DNA of 64,000 nucleotides from Imbricaverruca yamaguchii (GCA_034440575.1 JAOTOL010001616.1:2172501-2236500), one strand, 5' to 3'. Counted from the first letter of the stretch, positions 10,651 through 23,108 are shown. Numbers and translations are program-made. Notes: a model not told the origin generated them from the letters alone.

Positions 10651-13600
10651 CTGAGAAAATATCAGAAACTCAGCCACACTTATGGTAGCAATTATCTGAC
10701 GCTTAAATTCCATATGTGACATTCTGATATGTCCCCTAGTGACTTTCAGCTGCTCTATGGCGCTGCAAATGACTTTAGTGGTCTGGCACACCTCGAATAA
10801 TCCCGCTCGCCCATCCGCCACTCAGGGGTGAAGTTTCCTATTCCTTTGTCGGAGACTGCGTCCAACTATATGTGCATTGTTTCCATCAACGTCTTGCTCT
10901 CATAGTATTGGGTGACCTCACACCCTGTGAGGTGGGCTCCACCAACCAAATTGCCACAACTCATGGTCTCCATGCATTGGGCCCACCAATTATGCTCTAG
11001 CTTCTCCGCCCATGCCTCTATCATGTTAACTTACATCAGGCCTGCGCTGAAATTTATAGTGTCGCATTAATATTAACTGTGCCCATGCGGTGCAGATTAT
11101 CAGATACTATTAATTATCTCCAGAAGGATAACATGATGGACCCATGACGAGCGAGATCGTGCAGGTTGCGTCATTCCATATCAGGAATGGAATTCGATGT
11201 TGAAGTTGGACTGTGATTTTGATGATGGTTGGAAGACTGTCCATAGCAGCCACCGCACGTGGAGGGCATGCATTGTGAAATAAATATATAAATGGAGGCA
11301 CATGCTCACGAGAATTCCGTTCGCCTTGTGAAACTTTACAACGCAAAATAATTTATGTAGTATTTCAGTTAAGCACAGTACAATTATCTGCGATATGGCC
11401 TAGTGCAGCCATAAACAGACTCAGCGATAAACACCGTTTTAACCCATTTTATCATATCACGAACAATATGAGCGAAAACTCGAAATGGTCGTATTTATTA
11501 TTTATAATGCTGTGCTCTTGATTACGTCACTGGACACAAGTAGCAAAACAAGAAAACACATATCAATGCAAAACAGCAGAGCCAAAAAGCAAAAAAACAC
11601 CAGAACCTTGTAAAGAAGGCATCCTACGTATATATTATGATGAAGCTTCCTACCTATGTTGTTTGCGTGATTTTACGACAAACTACTGCACAGTTAGAAA
11701 ATCACTATAAGCTACTGTATAATAAATATTATGGGCGACTAAAGATGCGGAGCTGGCCCATTTTAGTACCTGATCAAACATAATATGCTACGAATCGATA
11801 AGATGGGCCTCGATGTCACAAATTATGCTTGACCTGGCCCTTCAGCTGATGTTTATGGCGACATGTGTTTCACCTTATGTCGCTTTGAGACATCTTCCCC
11901 GGAAAACAATCGGGAATGTAACAAGGAGATCTCCCGATTGGCACCTAGCTTGAGTACAGTGTACTCGGGTGACCTGAGACCAATTTTGTATCTTGCGTAC
12001 ATCCATTGGCAACCTTGAACACATTCGATTGCGTGTTCATTTGAACATTTGAATACACCATCGAATTCGTCGTTTATTGTTACCACAGTGATTGAAGGTT
12101 TGACCAAAGCTCTATTTTGAATCGCTGGCCTCAACAGAGCCAAAGGATTGAATAAGTTGACCTCATGGCTGAGCCACGGGTTAACTCTTTTGGTCATTTT
12201 GTGTCGACTCCTGTCATTGTGCAAGCATATGAATACCCCAGATCAAAAAATATCATAGTTACGGTTCAAAATCGAGGAAAAGCAAGACATGAAGACAAAA
12301 ATACCTGACATTAGGTCACTGGTCTTGATGTGTATGCAATTTGGACATCGCAGGTCTGTTCGATATTCCTCATTCCGATAGCTCTGCAAGCACGAGATTG
12401 ATCGCTTGAGTCACATGAAGTTGTAATGCTTCGAAAAGTGTTGGATGCTGAACTTTCAACTCTGGTCGTTTTTTTTTAAACGATTAACAACTGATAGTGA
12501 AAAGGTTCTGCGAAGTTCAGCGTGCTGCTTGCGCTAGTATTTTTCGATCGTTGGCAGCCCTTGTGGGGGGGGGAGCGAAGCGTCCACCTTCCTCCCAAGT
12601 TTAACGCGGGTTAATCATCGCAGCACAGCATAATTTCGAAAGCCCCACGGTGCATGGCCGCGTCAATTTGATTTCCCACTATTATTCTAAGTTTGATTGA
12701 TGGATACTGTAAAGGGCATGATGCACCTTCATCCGTAACATTCAGGACTACTTGAAATATTTTGTTCTGCTTCGCTTTGCTGACTTCCAAAGTCGGGACA
12801 AACAGGCAAAGTCTGGATGAGCCAGTCACATGGTCTTCACCTTTGAACTCTTAGTCTTTGAACTCGGGCCGTGAAGTAAATGCGAATCTGTCTGTCAACG
12901 TGTATGATATGCGATCTTAAGACACTATTGCACACTGACACGTCCAGATATCAAGGGTCTCAACTAGGTCAAAACGAATTTTCTGGAAATGAGTGATGAA
13001 CTTTGATATCTTCGATCGTTGAAAAATATTGTGCTTCGTAAAAAAAGGTGTGTCACTAAAGTAAATGTTCCCTCTTCTTGAATAATTTTGATAAAAGCAA
13101 ATATTTAAGTTCCAGCTGTTCGCACATTTCCAGGGAAAAATGTCTGGCCAAATTTGGAAGCCACAAACGTCAGAAGCTAAATCCGCATGGTAAATGACCA
13201 TGCCCTAATTACCGGGTCTATTTTCCTAAAAAAATATCCGTATTCTAGCCTCTAAATCCTTGCGATAACGTGCACTACGGGACTCTTCCGGTCATGTCTC
13301 CATGACCTGACCGGAAATACTTTCGATACTTCGGACGTCATTACAGGACATCAGTGGCTATTGCATGTATTTAAAGTTTTGGAAACAATATTTGGTTACA
13401 AAGTAATGGCAATATAACTGATCATCTATCTTCCATTTGTGAATTGGTGACATGACCCTAGATCTATCTTCTTTTTCAATAATTTACATTTATTCACTCA
13501 TGACTGCCTCCTGAATCATGAAGTTCGTGCGATTTGTTGATGCCGATTGCCTTCTTGTACCATTAGGAATGGAAATGACACTGAATTTACATCAATCTGC

Positions 13601-14548
13601 CCAGCACTAGTTCAATAAGCTAAGTTGACTGGGCCTTCATTTGTGAAGCAAAACACGCGTTCAAATATTGCCAGAACTCGCTCCAAAACTAGTATGGCCA
13701 AATGTAACTATTGCATTGCGTGGTTCTAACCACCCGCGATATGCGATTACAAGACAAATTCGTCGTCCAATCGAAGGTTGGCAGGTTGTTTAGCTTTGTG
13801 AAGCCGGATCCCAGTTGAAGTTCCCGATAGCCCACATTTCACGGAGGGTTGACCTTTGACCTGCGCCTGATGACCACTGATTGACCGATATTAGAAAGAT
13901 CCCGGTGAATATGTCCCGTGACATGCGAAGTACTGGCGCTGCGTCCTGGATGACGCTATATCGAGTAGACAAAATAGCGAGCTGTCTCCACCACCACTCC
14001 CCTCCCATTCGGGTGAGATGACTGGTGACAAGCGCTGCTCAGGCGGTCGTGGACCGACGCCGTGTTTGAAAACGGACCAGCACGGCTGATTGTCAATCTG
14101 CCAGCTGAATGGACTCTCTTCCGGCCGTTGGATTCGCTTGTAGTGAGCCAATTTAGCACCGTATTCATCTCTATGCATTGTTGTACCTGGCTATGCGATT
14201 CGGGCGACCTCCGTTGTCCGACATCCGGCGGAACAAACACGCCCGCCGGACCGTGAGGACATACTCAGCCACGGCGACCGGGGAGCAGCCTGTCCTGAGC
14301 ACCGAGCCAGCATTTGGGCTGCACGAGCCGATGGGCCTCACAATCAAAGCGTGCGCTGAAGACCGGATCGCATGCCACGGCGCCGTTTGACAAGTGGAAT
14401 GATTGCGGAGAACGCGAGGAAATTGCGCACTTTTGCTTCGGCCTGCCGTTTGTAGTTCTGCGGGTGGGCTGACGAGTGCGTGCTGAAGTTAGTTGCAGGC
14501 TAATTTAGACAAAGTTAGCAATCTTCGGTGAAAAGTTAGTAGCATTCT
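10651..14548. other. Featureless DNA, about 3.9 kb
   Basis: No gene, tandem array or recognisable transposon sequence was found. A G-run with a nearby GCGGGTTAAT word at about 12563-12614 weakly recalls the dispersed C-run repeat at 39205-39296 and 54085-54176. TGACCTTGA/GGTCAA-type words are scattered, as in several other parts of the window. Confidence 0.45.
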
Positions 14549-14587
14549 GAGAGATTAAGGGCGCATCGACTGCGTCGGTCATGCAGC
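14549..14587 (-). mobile_element. 39-bp LINE-tail micro-insertion
   Basis: On the minus strand it reads GCTGCATGACCGACGCAGTC followed by GATGCGCCC, the same 3' hairpin region as the LINE end at 45498-45556. It is bracketed by a 13-bp direct repeat, TTAGTAGCATTCT at 14536-14548 and TTAGTAACATTCT at 14588-14600, with one mismatch. This is the signature of a target-primed insertion that copied only the last ~39 nucleotides of the RNA. Confidence 0.8.
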
Positions 14588-15269
14588 TTAGTAACATTCT
14601 AGTAATGTTTCATGTTGGTGTATGCATTGGTGCACTACACTATTGAGCATAGCGCGTACACCTGTGCAATGTTAGCGGGATTTAAATGATGCATTTCGCT
14701 CGTGAGCTGACGGCACAACATATCGTGCTAGGGAAGGTGAGAAGACGGCGCCATTGCTAGGGTGCTCGACAAATACTATCTTAGCGCCAGTATCGACCGA
14801 AATCCGACAGGATCTTCTAACCATAGTTTGCCCGAACTCGTCGTACCGCTTTGGCCCTAGAACATCAGGACGAAGGGGGGTCGTGACAGTGCACTTCAGA
14901 CGTTTCCATGTGGACGAGTAGCGACATACCACTCAAACTTGCTCATGCTTCGCACAGCTGAACAGGAGATACGCCGATTGAACACATTGTTTTCGGATAA
15001 CTCAGAATCACCGAATTGGGTTAAAGCGGTGAATTTACCACTTTCCAATTTCAAGGCGGTTCACCGATTTCAAAGTCAGGTTTTAAGGATGCGTAGATGT
15101 TCATGTACTGATGTGTAGGTGGTTGGCAATCGAAAACTGCCGGGATAATTTCACCGACATCCGATCGCGTCCTGGAAGGAAGACGTACTCTTTGTTTCTG
15201 TGCGCAGCATTCCAGCCTAACTGTAGCGACACAATACCCTGTAACACGTGTGGCGAGGGAGCTTGTATA

Positions 15270-15325
15270 GGCGCTACATAACCAGTAGCAGTTGGTGCGC
15301 CCCTAAGCCCAAATAATCAATCAAA
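15270..15325 (+). mobile_element. LINE/SINE 3'-tail relic
   Basis: Reads GGCGCTACATAACC, an interior loop, then TGCGCCCCTAAGCCC and an AATAATCAATCAA tail. The GGCGC/GCGCC ends can pair as in the LINE 3' hairpin at 45498-45530. More diverged than the other copies, and no target duplication was identified. Confidence 0.6.
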
Positions 15326-15479
15326 AACGGGAAGCGTGTAATCTACATGTAGGTTCAGAGTGTAGGCTTCGTAGTGTAGGCTCAATCCCTCCTCAGTCGT
15401 GAGACACAAGTCTCATGACCTCAGCTCCAGTATTTGAGGATGCAATTTCCATCGGCAGTCTACCCGATCACACCCCACC

Positions 15480-15720
15480 AGCACGCAGCAACCACAGCCT
15501 CGCGCAATTGAGATCCGAGCCCGAACTCGGCTCCGCCACCGAGGCGACCTGGGGCCGCCACCGGATGACCCCGGGCGCCCCCACGCAGAGGCGCACTCAG
15601 CAGACTGTTCGCGAGCCCTACCCCCGGCGCGGCGGGCCGCACCACTGGGCGGGGCTGGCACGGCTGCCCCGCCCACGCCGCGCACCGCAGGGCACGGGCG
15701 TAGGTAGGCACGCCGCAGAC
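15480..15720. other. Small GC-rich segment
   Basis: About 240 bp of GC-rich sequence with open frames on both strands (15413-15886 minus, 15415-15864 plus) lacking recognisable domains. It ends near a run of GATCATGATGATGATCATC-type words (15797-15825) that is partly self-complementary. Confidence 0.35.
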
Positions 15721-15829
15721 TCCTCACACTTCTCCCTCTTTTTGTTGACCGAGTGTCCACATCTTGCAGTCTCTGGGAAACATGATTATCATGACCGTGA
15801 TCATGATGATGATCATCATGATCATGTTC

Positions 15830-16764
15830 ACACTGATGAAAATATTTGCACCCATAAAGTGTAAAATCACAGCGACAAAACAACATCTTTATAAAGAGTT
15901 AGGCATTATGGTAGTTGTCTTACGCCATCCGGCTACGGGTCCCGGAAAGCTCCAACATAAAACCTTTCGGAATCAAAAGTAACCCAATGCTTATGGTGTA
16001 GCTATACACCCGAAACTATGGGTGTTCTGCGCCCTCTGGTGTGGTAGTACACTTCATAAAGTACATTTTTACATTACAAATGTGCACAGAATTTGTATGA
16101 TACCCTGAGAGCTAGGCATATAATTAACCTTGCATCGCCAATGCGCACCATTCTTTAACGCTTCAAAAGATGAATATGTTCACTGTACGTTGCCAAAACC
16201 TGAAAACAGATACAACTATTTTTTTCAGTTTTATTGGACATAACCTATCAATGCGAGATCAAGCGAGATTGCTCGATGCATTATTCAAAATACTGCTTAA
16301 TACAGCACTTGTTACACCGGTGAAGAAACGAGTAGCTTCCACTACGCTACCGAAGTACGGTACAGACGCTACTTCAAGAGATACTTCAAAACTCAAAGGT
16401 TTGGATAAAGGATGGGGACTTACCGGAGATACCGAGCTACGGTACGGAACTACGCTAATTTCCACTTCAAAACTCGACATTTTTGGATGAAGAATAGGTT
16501 CGTATCCGGGACTGAGATGCCATCGTCAATTCACAACACATATTGCTGAATGAAAGCTCAGAAATACCTATAACGTTTTCAAAGCTAACACTTAAAGACC
16601 GAACGTGTCAGCATAAACATCAGGTCAGCCGACCCCACACTTTGGACTGTTATATCTCCATCCATATGGTGTACACTAGTCAGCTTCTGGAGGTGCAGTC
16701 TGGTGTTCCGTGGCTGAACAGAATCCGTCAGCCAGAGCTCTCGGAGCTCGTCTATGACCTGTTT
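15830..16764. other. No recognisable feature
   Basis: No repeat or gene can be supported. The 106-codon open frame at 16170-16490 has no recognisable domain and includes short internal repeats (ACTTCAAAACTC). Confidence 0.45.
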
Positions 16765-16780
16765 GAGGGTGACCAGAGGG

Positions 16781-16960
16781 GGCGGGGATGGCCGAGTGGT
16801 TAAGGTGTCAGGCTATGGGTACCAAAGGTCCCGGGTTCGACACTAGCGCCACTCGGGACATTTCCCAATCCCGCGGCCCACCAGCGAAACAGTGTGGGCG
16901 GCGCCATTAGCCGTGAATGTGCATAAACTGTGTCGTGAACCACCCAATAAACAAACAAAC
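16781..16960 (+). mobile_element. SINE A, full-length tRNA-Leu-like copy with perfect target duplication
   Basis: A 180-bp insertion bounded by a perfect 16-bp direct repeat, GAGGGTGACCAGAGGG, at 16765-16780 and 16961-16976. The head is tRNA-like: A-box TGGCCGAGTGG at 16789-16799 and B-box GGTTCGACAC at 16834-16843, resembling Leu-type tRNA (GGATGGCCGAGTGGTTAAGG). The body carries CATTTCCCAATCCCGCGGCC and GGCGCCATTAGCCGTG, and the tail is CCCAATAAACAAACAAAC. RNA polymerase III transcription from the internal promoter is expected for this class. The B-box has one change relative to the copy at 26805-26983 (GGTTCGACTC). The perfect duplication implies a fairly recent insertion. Confidence 0.95.
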
Positions 16961-16976
16961 GAGGGTGACCAGAGGG

Positions 16977-18534
16977 TCTAGCGGGTTCATTGACCTGCAA
17001 AGAACGCCTGCAAAGAAGCCTTGTTAGAGTAGATGCCCATAAAACGATGCCAAATTATCGTATCATCAACACATTATCATCCGCTGACTGACAAATAAAG
17101 TAATATAAGGTAATACAGAGATAAAGTAATAAAAAGCACTAAAGAAATGAAGGTGATTAATGTTGTTCGAATACATTCTTGAAGCATCCAGGACATTGCA
17201 AGGATTCGGGAACAAAATAGGGTTCTCGAAAAATGGTGGGCACGTGACCTGTGCCTCCCGCCTTCTTCTCGGTTCCCACGCACGTGCGTCTTCGCCGCTT
17301 TCTCCTTACTTCTGTCATAATCTGATGGTACCCACGACACACCGCTTACTAAGGAAAATAAAGCTTCCTTTTAATTTGCAATTTGTCTTTCTTGAGCTAT
17401 ATTTCTACCCATGGCTGTACAGCATGGGTCGGCCTTGCATTCTGATTTACCTCTGGACCTTACACCACAATATTCAGCATTAATTGTGTGATATTGTATG
17501 TAAAGAAATTCAGCATTCAGCTTCAATTTATGGACTACCTAGGACCCCCTATTTTCAAACACCTATAACAACGATCTTTGATCACGCTACTAATCACGTA
17601 GACAACACAAACTTGCAAAAGATCGCCTTTCACTTTATTAGTTTTAGTTTTAAGAATATATCATAACTTTATGCCCAGAATAGGTCATCACACGCTAATG
17701 TCAACTGTTTACCATTCAACATAAAACACCACCAAGACAACAAACAACTTCCCGCAGGCCTGGCTTCATGTTTTCCTTATCCCCCAAAACTAAATGCAGA
17801 TACCACACTTCCAAACCGTACCATCCTACCGCTCTATGAACTATGAATACAAACTTCTGGAACGCATGGTCAAAACACGCTGTATCTCATCCAAAACGAA
17901 CAATTTTATCTTCATATTCAAAGTGGCTGTCTTTCTGAATTAAGGTGCATCGACAGCATTACTCTATTCACCACGAGGATCCAAGGGACGATCGCCAGGC
18001 GGTACAGCACCGCGGCTGACTTCCTGGCTCCAACACAGGCATATTAACATTCAATACGATGTAGAAGTACAGATAAACAGATCTGTACTACTACATTTAC
18101 ACATCACTAACACACAAATAATTATGGCTAAATGAATACACCTCTATCCCATAAATCCCACCTCTCGAGATCAAATAATGTCTTGCATTTCTGACATAGT
18201 GCACCCCACGACTGGTCCAACGCAAGACCCTGTTGTCAGTCCCCTTCTGTTCAGTCCTGGAAACAACACAGTGCCGGCCAGCCTCAGCCATGTCGGGGAG
18301 GGCGGTGGCCACCCCTGCACTCTGAGCGACCGCCAGCGCGGTGCTCGGTGGTCCCGCTCCGAGATGGGCGGACGGAGGTTGGCGCCGACGAGTCCCGGTG
18401 GTGTGTAATACGCAGGAGTCCCGCAGGAGGCTACTGGCACGCCTGCGTCCACGGGTGTGCCTGCGTAGTACGTGTTCCCTAGCCAAGTCACATCGCTTGT
18501 CGGTCATGCGTTGATGTCGCTGCGAGCGCTTTCC
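16977..18534. other. No recognisable feature
   Basis: Unique AT-leaning DNA. Short open frames (17160-17483 plus, 17077-17340 minus) show no domain. A modestly GC-richer patch lies at about 18280-18470 without identifiable function. Confidence 0.45.
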
Positions 18535-18629
18535 TATGTGTGTATGTGTGTGTGTGTGCACTTGTAAGGCGTGAAAAACGAGGACCAAATTTGAGTACAC
18601 CCGGACAACCGAGTACCGGAGGTGAATGT

Positions 18630-18668
<39 letters not shown>

Positions 18669-18740
18669 CACGTGTCGGTGTGTGTGTGTTTATACATGCG
18701 TGTGTGCATGTGTGCGTACGTATGGGGTGTGTGTGCACGT
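18535..18740. repeat. (GT)n-rich microsatellite, interrupted
   Basis: Runs of GTGTGT broken by GTATGT, CATGCGTG and a unique ~70-bp stretch (about 18563-18625). The long Cys/Val and Thr/His frames over it are repeat artefacts. A smaller (GT)n tract sits at 23729-23758. Confidence 0.9.
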
Positions 18741-20394
18741 TGGCTGTGTGCACGTTGAATCGTATTCGTGCTTGTGCAGCGATGATTAGTAGCCACGAGC
18801 GCCTTTTGAGGAGATCAATACACGTCACGTCCCGTCATCATAACAGTTATGAACAAAGCAACGCTACTCGGGTACCTACCTCTCGCTTTATTGAATATTG
18901 AGGACGGAGGACGCATCAACTTGGTTCAAGCTCGTGCTTGATTAAATGAAGGACCATACAAAACCGACGCAAGCGAACAATTTGAATGGCAATCATGGAT
19001 CTCTTGAATCAGATCTATGTAAATATATCTATAAAGTCATTTGATTATTACATAATTCATCCACATGCATTTGCAACATGAAAATGATTGATATTGTGGC
19101 CTATTTATCTTTTTTCACAGAATTTACGCATGCGACAATTTCAGACAATTTCCTACAGATAAACAGATCCAGGTTCCAGATCCAGATTATACAGATTTCC
19201 AGGAATACTCATAATATTTTTGCTCATCGGTTCCATTGTCGGTCACCTCAAAGTCAGCAAGATAAAGTCAGGCGCAATTAATTTGCTATCCTATTTATAC
19301 CGCTGAGTTTCATTGCAACCACCCCATTCTTTTTCGGCGCTGCGGGTGGGCTAAAATTTCCATCCCAGCAAGTTTTCATGTATGGATAAATCCGCTACTG
19401 AGTTCCCAGTTACATTCGGACGTTGTACAAACCACTGTTGCTGGCTCGTGGTGCTAATTTTGTCCGATTGCCACGAGTATGGTCCTCGTGTTTGAGGTGA
19501 CCAGACTTGCATTGGTCGTCGTCTTTACTGTGGCCAGACTTCCTTACTGGTCCCGTTTGTAAGCAATAACCTGCAGTATGCAGAGCAACACGCTTCACTA
19601 AGCATATGTCGTTTTCCACGTGCCTTTATCTCCAATTCCCCCAAGCATGCCTGAACTATGCAAATAAGAACATGCGAAGACAACTTCGACATTGGTTGCC
19701 GGTCAAATTTGGAGCGTTGGTGGAGCGTCCGGTGCATGGTTCAGGCAGTGGATTAGATGGTGGTCGTATAGAGAAGACGGCGTGCGAGACCAGCGTGATC
19801 CAGTCTGATCAGTGTGCGCGTTCGATAGGGAAAGATACACCAGGGACGTCTTAGGCACAGTGATGTGACATCGACATCATGCACGAACACCTGGAGTGAT
19901 ACAGTCTGTTTGTGTACACTTCTGAGTCAACAGAGTATTATTTATTCGTGACAGGGCCATCGCAGTTCAAGAGCTGTAAGACAAAATTGCGAACTAACTC
20001 ACGTGCGTTTACTCGATGGGCTTCGGCCAGAAGGCAGCGTTGTCAGACACGAAGGAGTATCTTATCTAATCTTCGCAGGCCGCGTCAGTTCGCACAGTTG
20101 CCGGCACCCCACCAAGCTTCGCGATGCCTCAGTGCCGGCCTTATCTCCAACCATAAACATGTCTGGCGGCATTCGGTGCGCGTGGCTATTGGCACGTTAT
20201 TACCCGGAACACAGGACCGGCACCAAACACGAGCAATTTGTCTCCCAGGTCACGAGCCAAATCCCGGCATCGCCAATCAATTGCCTGCTGGCAGTCGGTA
20301 CGGCCCATCAGTTCAGGCCGTGCCGAGGTGGTGGCCGACATCACTCACAGCGCGGCCGAGGAGACTTCACCTGCGGGATGTGCCACTCCCCCTC
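18741..20394. other. Unique DNA, GC-richer toward the right end
   Basis: No gene is supported. From about 20000 to 20395 the sequence becomes GC-richer and holds a long plus-strand frame (19912-20544) with no recognisable domain; the frame runs into the following minisatellite. Confidence 0.4.
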
Positions 20395-20888
20395 CCCTGG
20401 CTCACGGTGACCGCTGACCTGGGCGTGACGGGGACAGCCGGGGAGGGGCGCCGCCCAGCTGACCGCACACCCTTCCCACGGCCCATGGTGACCTCTGACC
20501 TGGGCGTGTCAGTGACAGACGGGGAGGGGGCGCTACCCAGCTGACCGCACACCCTTCCCACGGCCCATGGTGACCTCTGACCTGGGTGTGTCAGTGACAG
20601 ACGGGGAGGGGGCGCTACCCAGCTGACCGCCCACCCGACGCCTGGCCCATGGTGAGTGATCTCTGACCTGGGTGTGTCGGTGACAGCATGGGAGGGGATA
20701 CCACCCAGCTGACCGCCCACCCTGCCTCTGCCCCATGGAGAGTCACCTCTGACCTGGGTGTGGCGGTGACAGCATGGGAGGGGATACCGCCCAGCTGACC
20801 GCCCACCATGCCTCTGGCCCGTGGTGAGTCACCTCTGATCTGGATGTGTTGGTGACAGACGGGGAGGGTATACCACCCAGCTGACCGC
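20395..20888. repeat. 82-86-bp minisatellite, about 6 units
   Basis: Units contain GACCTCTGACCTGGG, GTGACAGACGGGGAGGG and ACCCAGCTGACCGC. The CCCATGG landmark recurs at 20482, 20564, 20646 and 20732 (degenerate at 20818), so the unit is 82 bp on the left and grows to 86 bp on the right by a GTGAG-type insertion. Long minus-strand frames (20367-20720 and 20615-20890) are repeat products. Confidence 0.9.
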
Positions 20889-20984
20889 AAACCAGACGGC
20901 TGATCGCGGCCGGCCTATGTTATTGCGGCCGCAGCCGGGGCCGAGACCAGAAGCCGCAGCCAAGCCTCTGCGGCCGCCGCTGGA

Positions 20985-21795
20985 ACAGATTGGTCACCGC
21001 AGCAGCAGATTGGTCACCGCGGGAACATATTGGTTACCGTGGGAACAGATTGGTTACCGCAGGAACATATTGGTTACCGCGGGAATAGATTGGTTACCGC
21101 GGGAACAGATTGGTTACCGCGGGAACATATTGGTCACCGCGGGAACATATTGGTCACCGCGGGAACATATTGGTCACCGCGGGAACATATTGGTCACCGC
21201 GGGAACATATTGGTCACCGCGGGAACAGATTGGTTACTGCGGGGAACATATTGGTTACAGCGGGGAACATATCGGTTACTGCGGAACAGATTGGTTACTC
21301 CGTGAACAGATTGGTTACTGCAGATAACATATTGGTTACCGCGGGGAGCACATTGGTTACTGCAGAACAGATTGGTTACTCCGTGAACAGATTGGTCACC
21401 GCGGCAACAGGTTGGCCACCGCGGGAACATATTGGTTACCGCGGGAACAGATTGGTTACTGCGGGGAACATATTGGTTACAGCGGGGAACATATCGGTTA
21501 CTGCGGAACAGATTGGTTACTCCGTGAACAGATTGGTTACTGCAGATAACATATTGGTTACCGCGGGGAGCACATTGGTTACTGCGGAACAGATTGGTTA
21601 CTCCGTGAACAGATTCGTTACAGCGAGAACAGATTGGTTACCGCGGGAACAGATTGGTTACCGCGGGAACAGATTGGTTACCGCGGGAGCAGATTGGTTA
21701 CCGCGGGAACAGATTGGTTACCGCGGGAACAGATTGGTTGCCGCGGGAGCAGATTGGTTACCGCGGGAACAGATTGGTTACCGCGGGAACAGATG
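20985..21795. repeat. 20-bp minisatellite, about 40 units, with higher-order duplication
   Basis: The unit is ATTGGTTACCGCGGGAACAG with T/C and A/T variants. A run of unusual units (GGGGAACATATTGG, ACAGCGGGGAACATATC, CTCCGTGAACAG, TGCAGATAACAT, GGGGAGCACATTGG) appears twice, starting near 21231 and again near 21453. This 222-bp shift shows that a block of about 160 bp or more was duplicated inside the array. Open frames such as 21110-21832 arise from the stop-free unit. Confidence 0.93.
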
Positions 21796-22487
21796 GGTTC
21801 GCCCGCCGCCAGCCCGGTTCGTTATCGAATAGAGGAGAAAATCCATGGTGAAAAATGTCGTCGCCTTTCGCGCTGACAGCGCAAAGATCGAACCAATACG
21901 ATGCGGCCGGCGGCGGCGCGCGGGATTTGATTAGGCTGCAATTTGAGGAGCGGCGGCGCGCTGCGGATATAGAGCGCGCGCTCCGTCGACCTGCTGACGT
22001 CGGGCTCCTTCAGTAGGGAGACTCGTGGAAAAGGTAGCGCACGCACACGCGCAAGCCCGACGGCAGGAGGAACAAGAAGCCGAAGAAGCTCCTTTACCAC
22101 CCCACCTCGGACCCGGCCTCCTCCCACACCCGTCGCACCCTCTCATTCTCAGATCCGGTCTCCATCCTTCCCTCCCGGTGCCCTCCCATGCCTTTGAGAA
22201 CCTGGCCGTACCCCTTCGCCGCTCTGCCGCCAGCCGGACAGCGTCCATCCTCTCACACCGTCGCGTTTCTCGCACTCTCTCGCCCGGACCCCGGGGCCCT
22301 ATCCAACTCATCCGGCTGGTCCAAGTCAAGGCCAAGTCCCAGGACCGCCTCAGCCGCCACACGGCCTAATCGCAAGCACACGGCCACCGTCTCCTGTCAG
22401 ACCGACCCTCGCACCACCTCGTGCGTTACCACCCGAACCATCCCAAAACCTCGTCCGATTCTACCACCCAGACCGAGTCAACTACGT
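21796..22487. other. GC-rich spacer between two minisatellites
   Basis: Moderately GC-rich, with overlapping Pro/Ser/Arg-rich frames on both strands that run into the 15-bp array downstream. An ATG-initiated plus frame at 22188 and another at 22421 both continue through the array. Neither has a recognisable domain before the repeats, so I do not call a gene. Confidence 0.4.
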
Positions 22488-23108
22488 CTACCAAGCCCGT
22501 CCACACCAAGCCCGTCCACACCAAGCCCGTCCACACCAAGCCCGTCCACACCAAGCCCGTCCACACCAAGCCCGTCCACACCAAGCCCGTCCACACCAAG
22601 TCCGTCCACACCAAGCCCGTCCACACCAAGCCCGTCCACACCAAGCCCGTCCACACCAAGCCTGTCCACACCAAGCATGTCCACATCAAGCCCGTACACA
22701 CCAAGCCTGTCCACACCAAGCCCGTCCACACCAATCCCGTCCACAACAAGCCTGTCCACACCAAGCCTGTCCACGCCAAGCCCGTCCACACCAAGCCTGT
22801 CCACACCAAGCCTGTCCACACCAAGCCCGTCCACACCAAGCCCGTCCACACCAAGTCCGTCCACACCAAGCCCGTCCACACCAAGCCCGTCCACACCAAG
22901 CCCGTCCACACCAAGCCTGTCCACACCAAGCATGTCCACATCAAGCCCGTCCACACCAAGCCTGTCCACACCAAGCCCGTCCACACCAATCCCGTCCACA
23001 ACAAGCCTGTCCACACCAAGCCTGTCCACACCAAGCCCGTCCACACCAAGCCTGTCCACACAAAGCCTGTCCACACCAAGCCTGTCCACACCAAGCCCGT
23101 CCACAAGT
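22488..23108. repeat. 15-bp minisatellite (CCCGTCCACACCAAG), about 41 units
   Basis: The unit CCCGTCCACACCAAG repeats with point variants only, so the frame never shifts and five frames remain open (KPVHT, PSTPS and antisense versions). Marker variants recur exactly 255 bp apart: the TCCGT unit at 22601 and 22856, CATGT at 22676 and 22931, and CCAATCCCGT at 22731 and 22986. This equals 17 units and reveals a higher-order block present twice. The commonest variant, CCCGT to CCTGT, is a CpG-to-TpG change, consistent with cytosine methylation decay. A repetitive Pro/Thr protein cannot be excluded, but splice, start and conservation evidence is lacking. Confidence 0.95.

Noticed and set aside
10094..10719. 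Arg/Pro/Ala-rich frames on both strands of the GC-rich block
   Set aside because: GC-rich composition suppresses stop codons; no domain was recognised and both strands are equally open.
16781..16860. tRNA-Leu gene
   Set aside because: The tRNA-like head is joined to a SINE body and tail, is flanked by a target duplication and does not fold into a complete cloverleaf with an acceptor stem.
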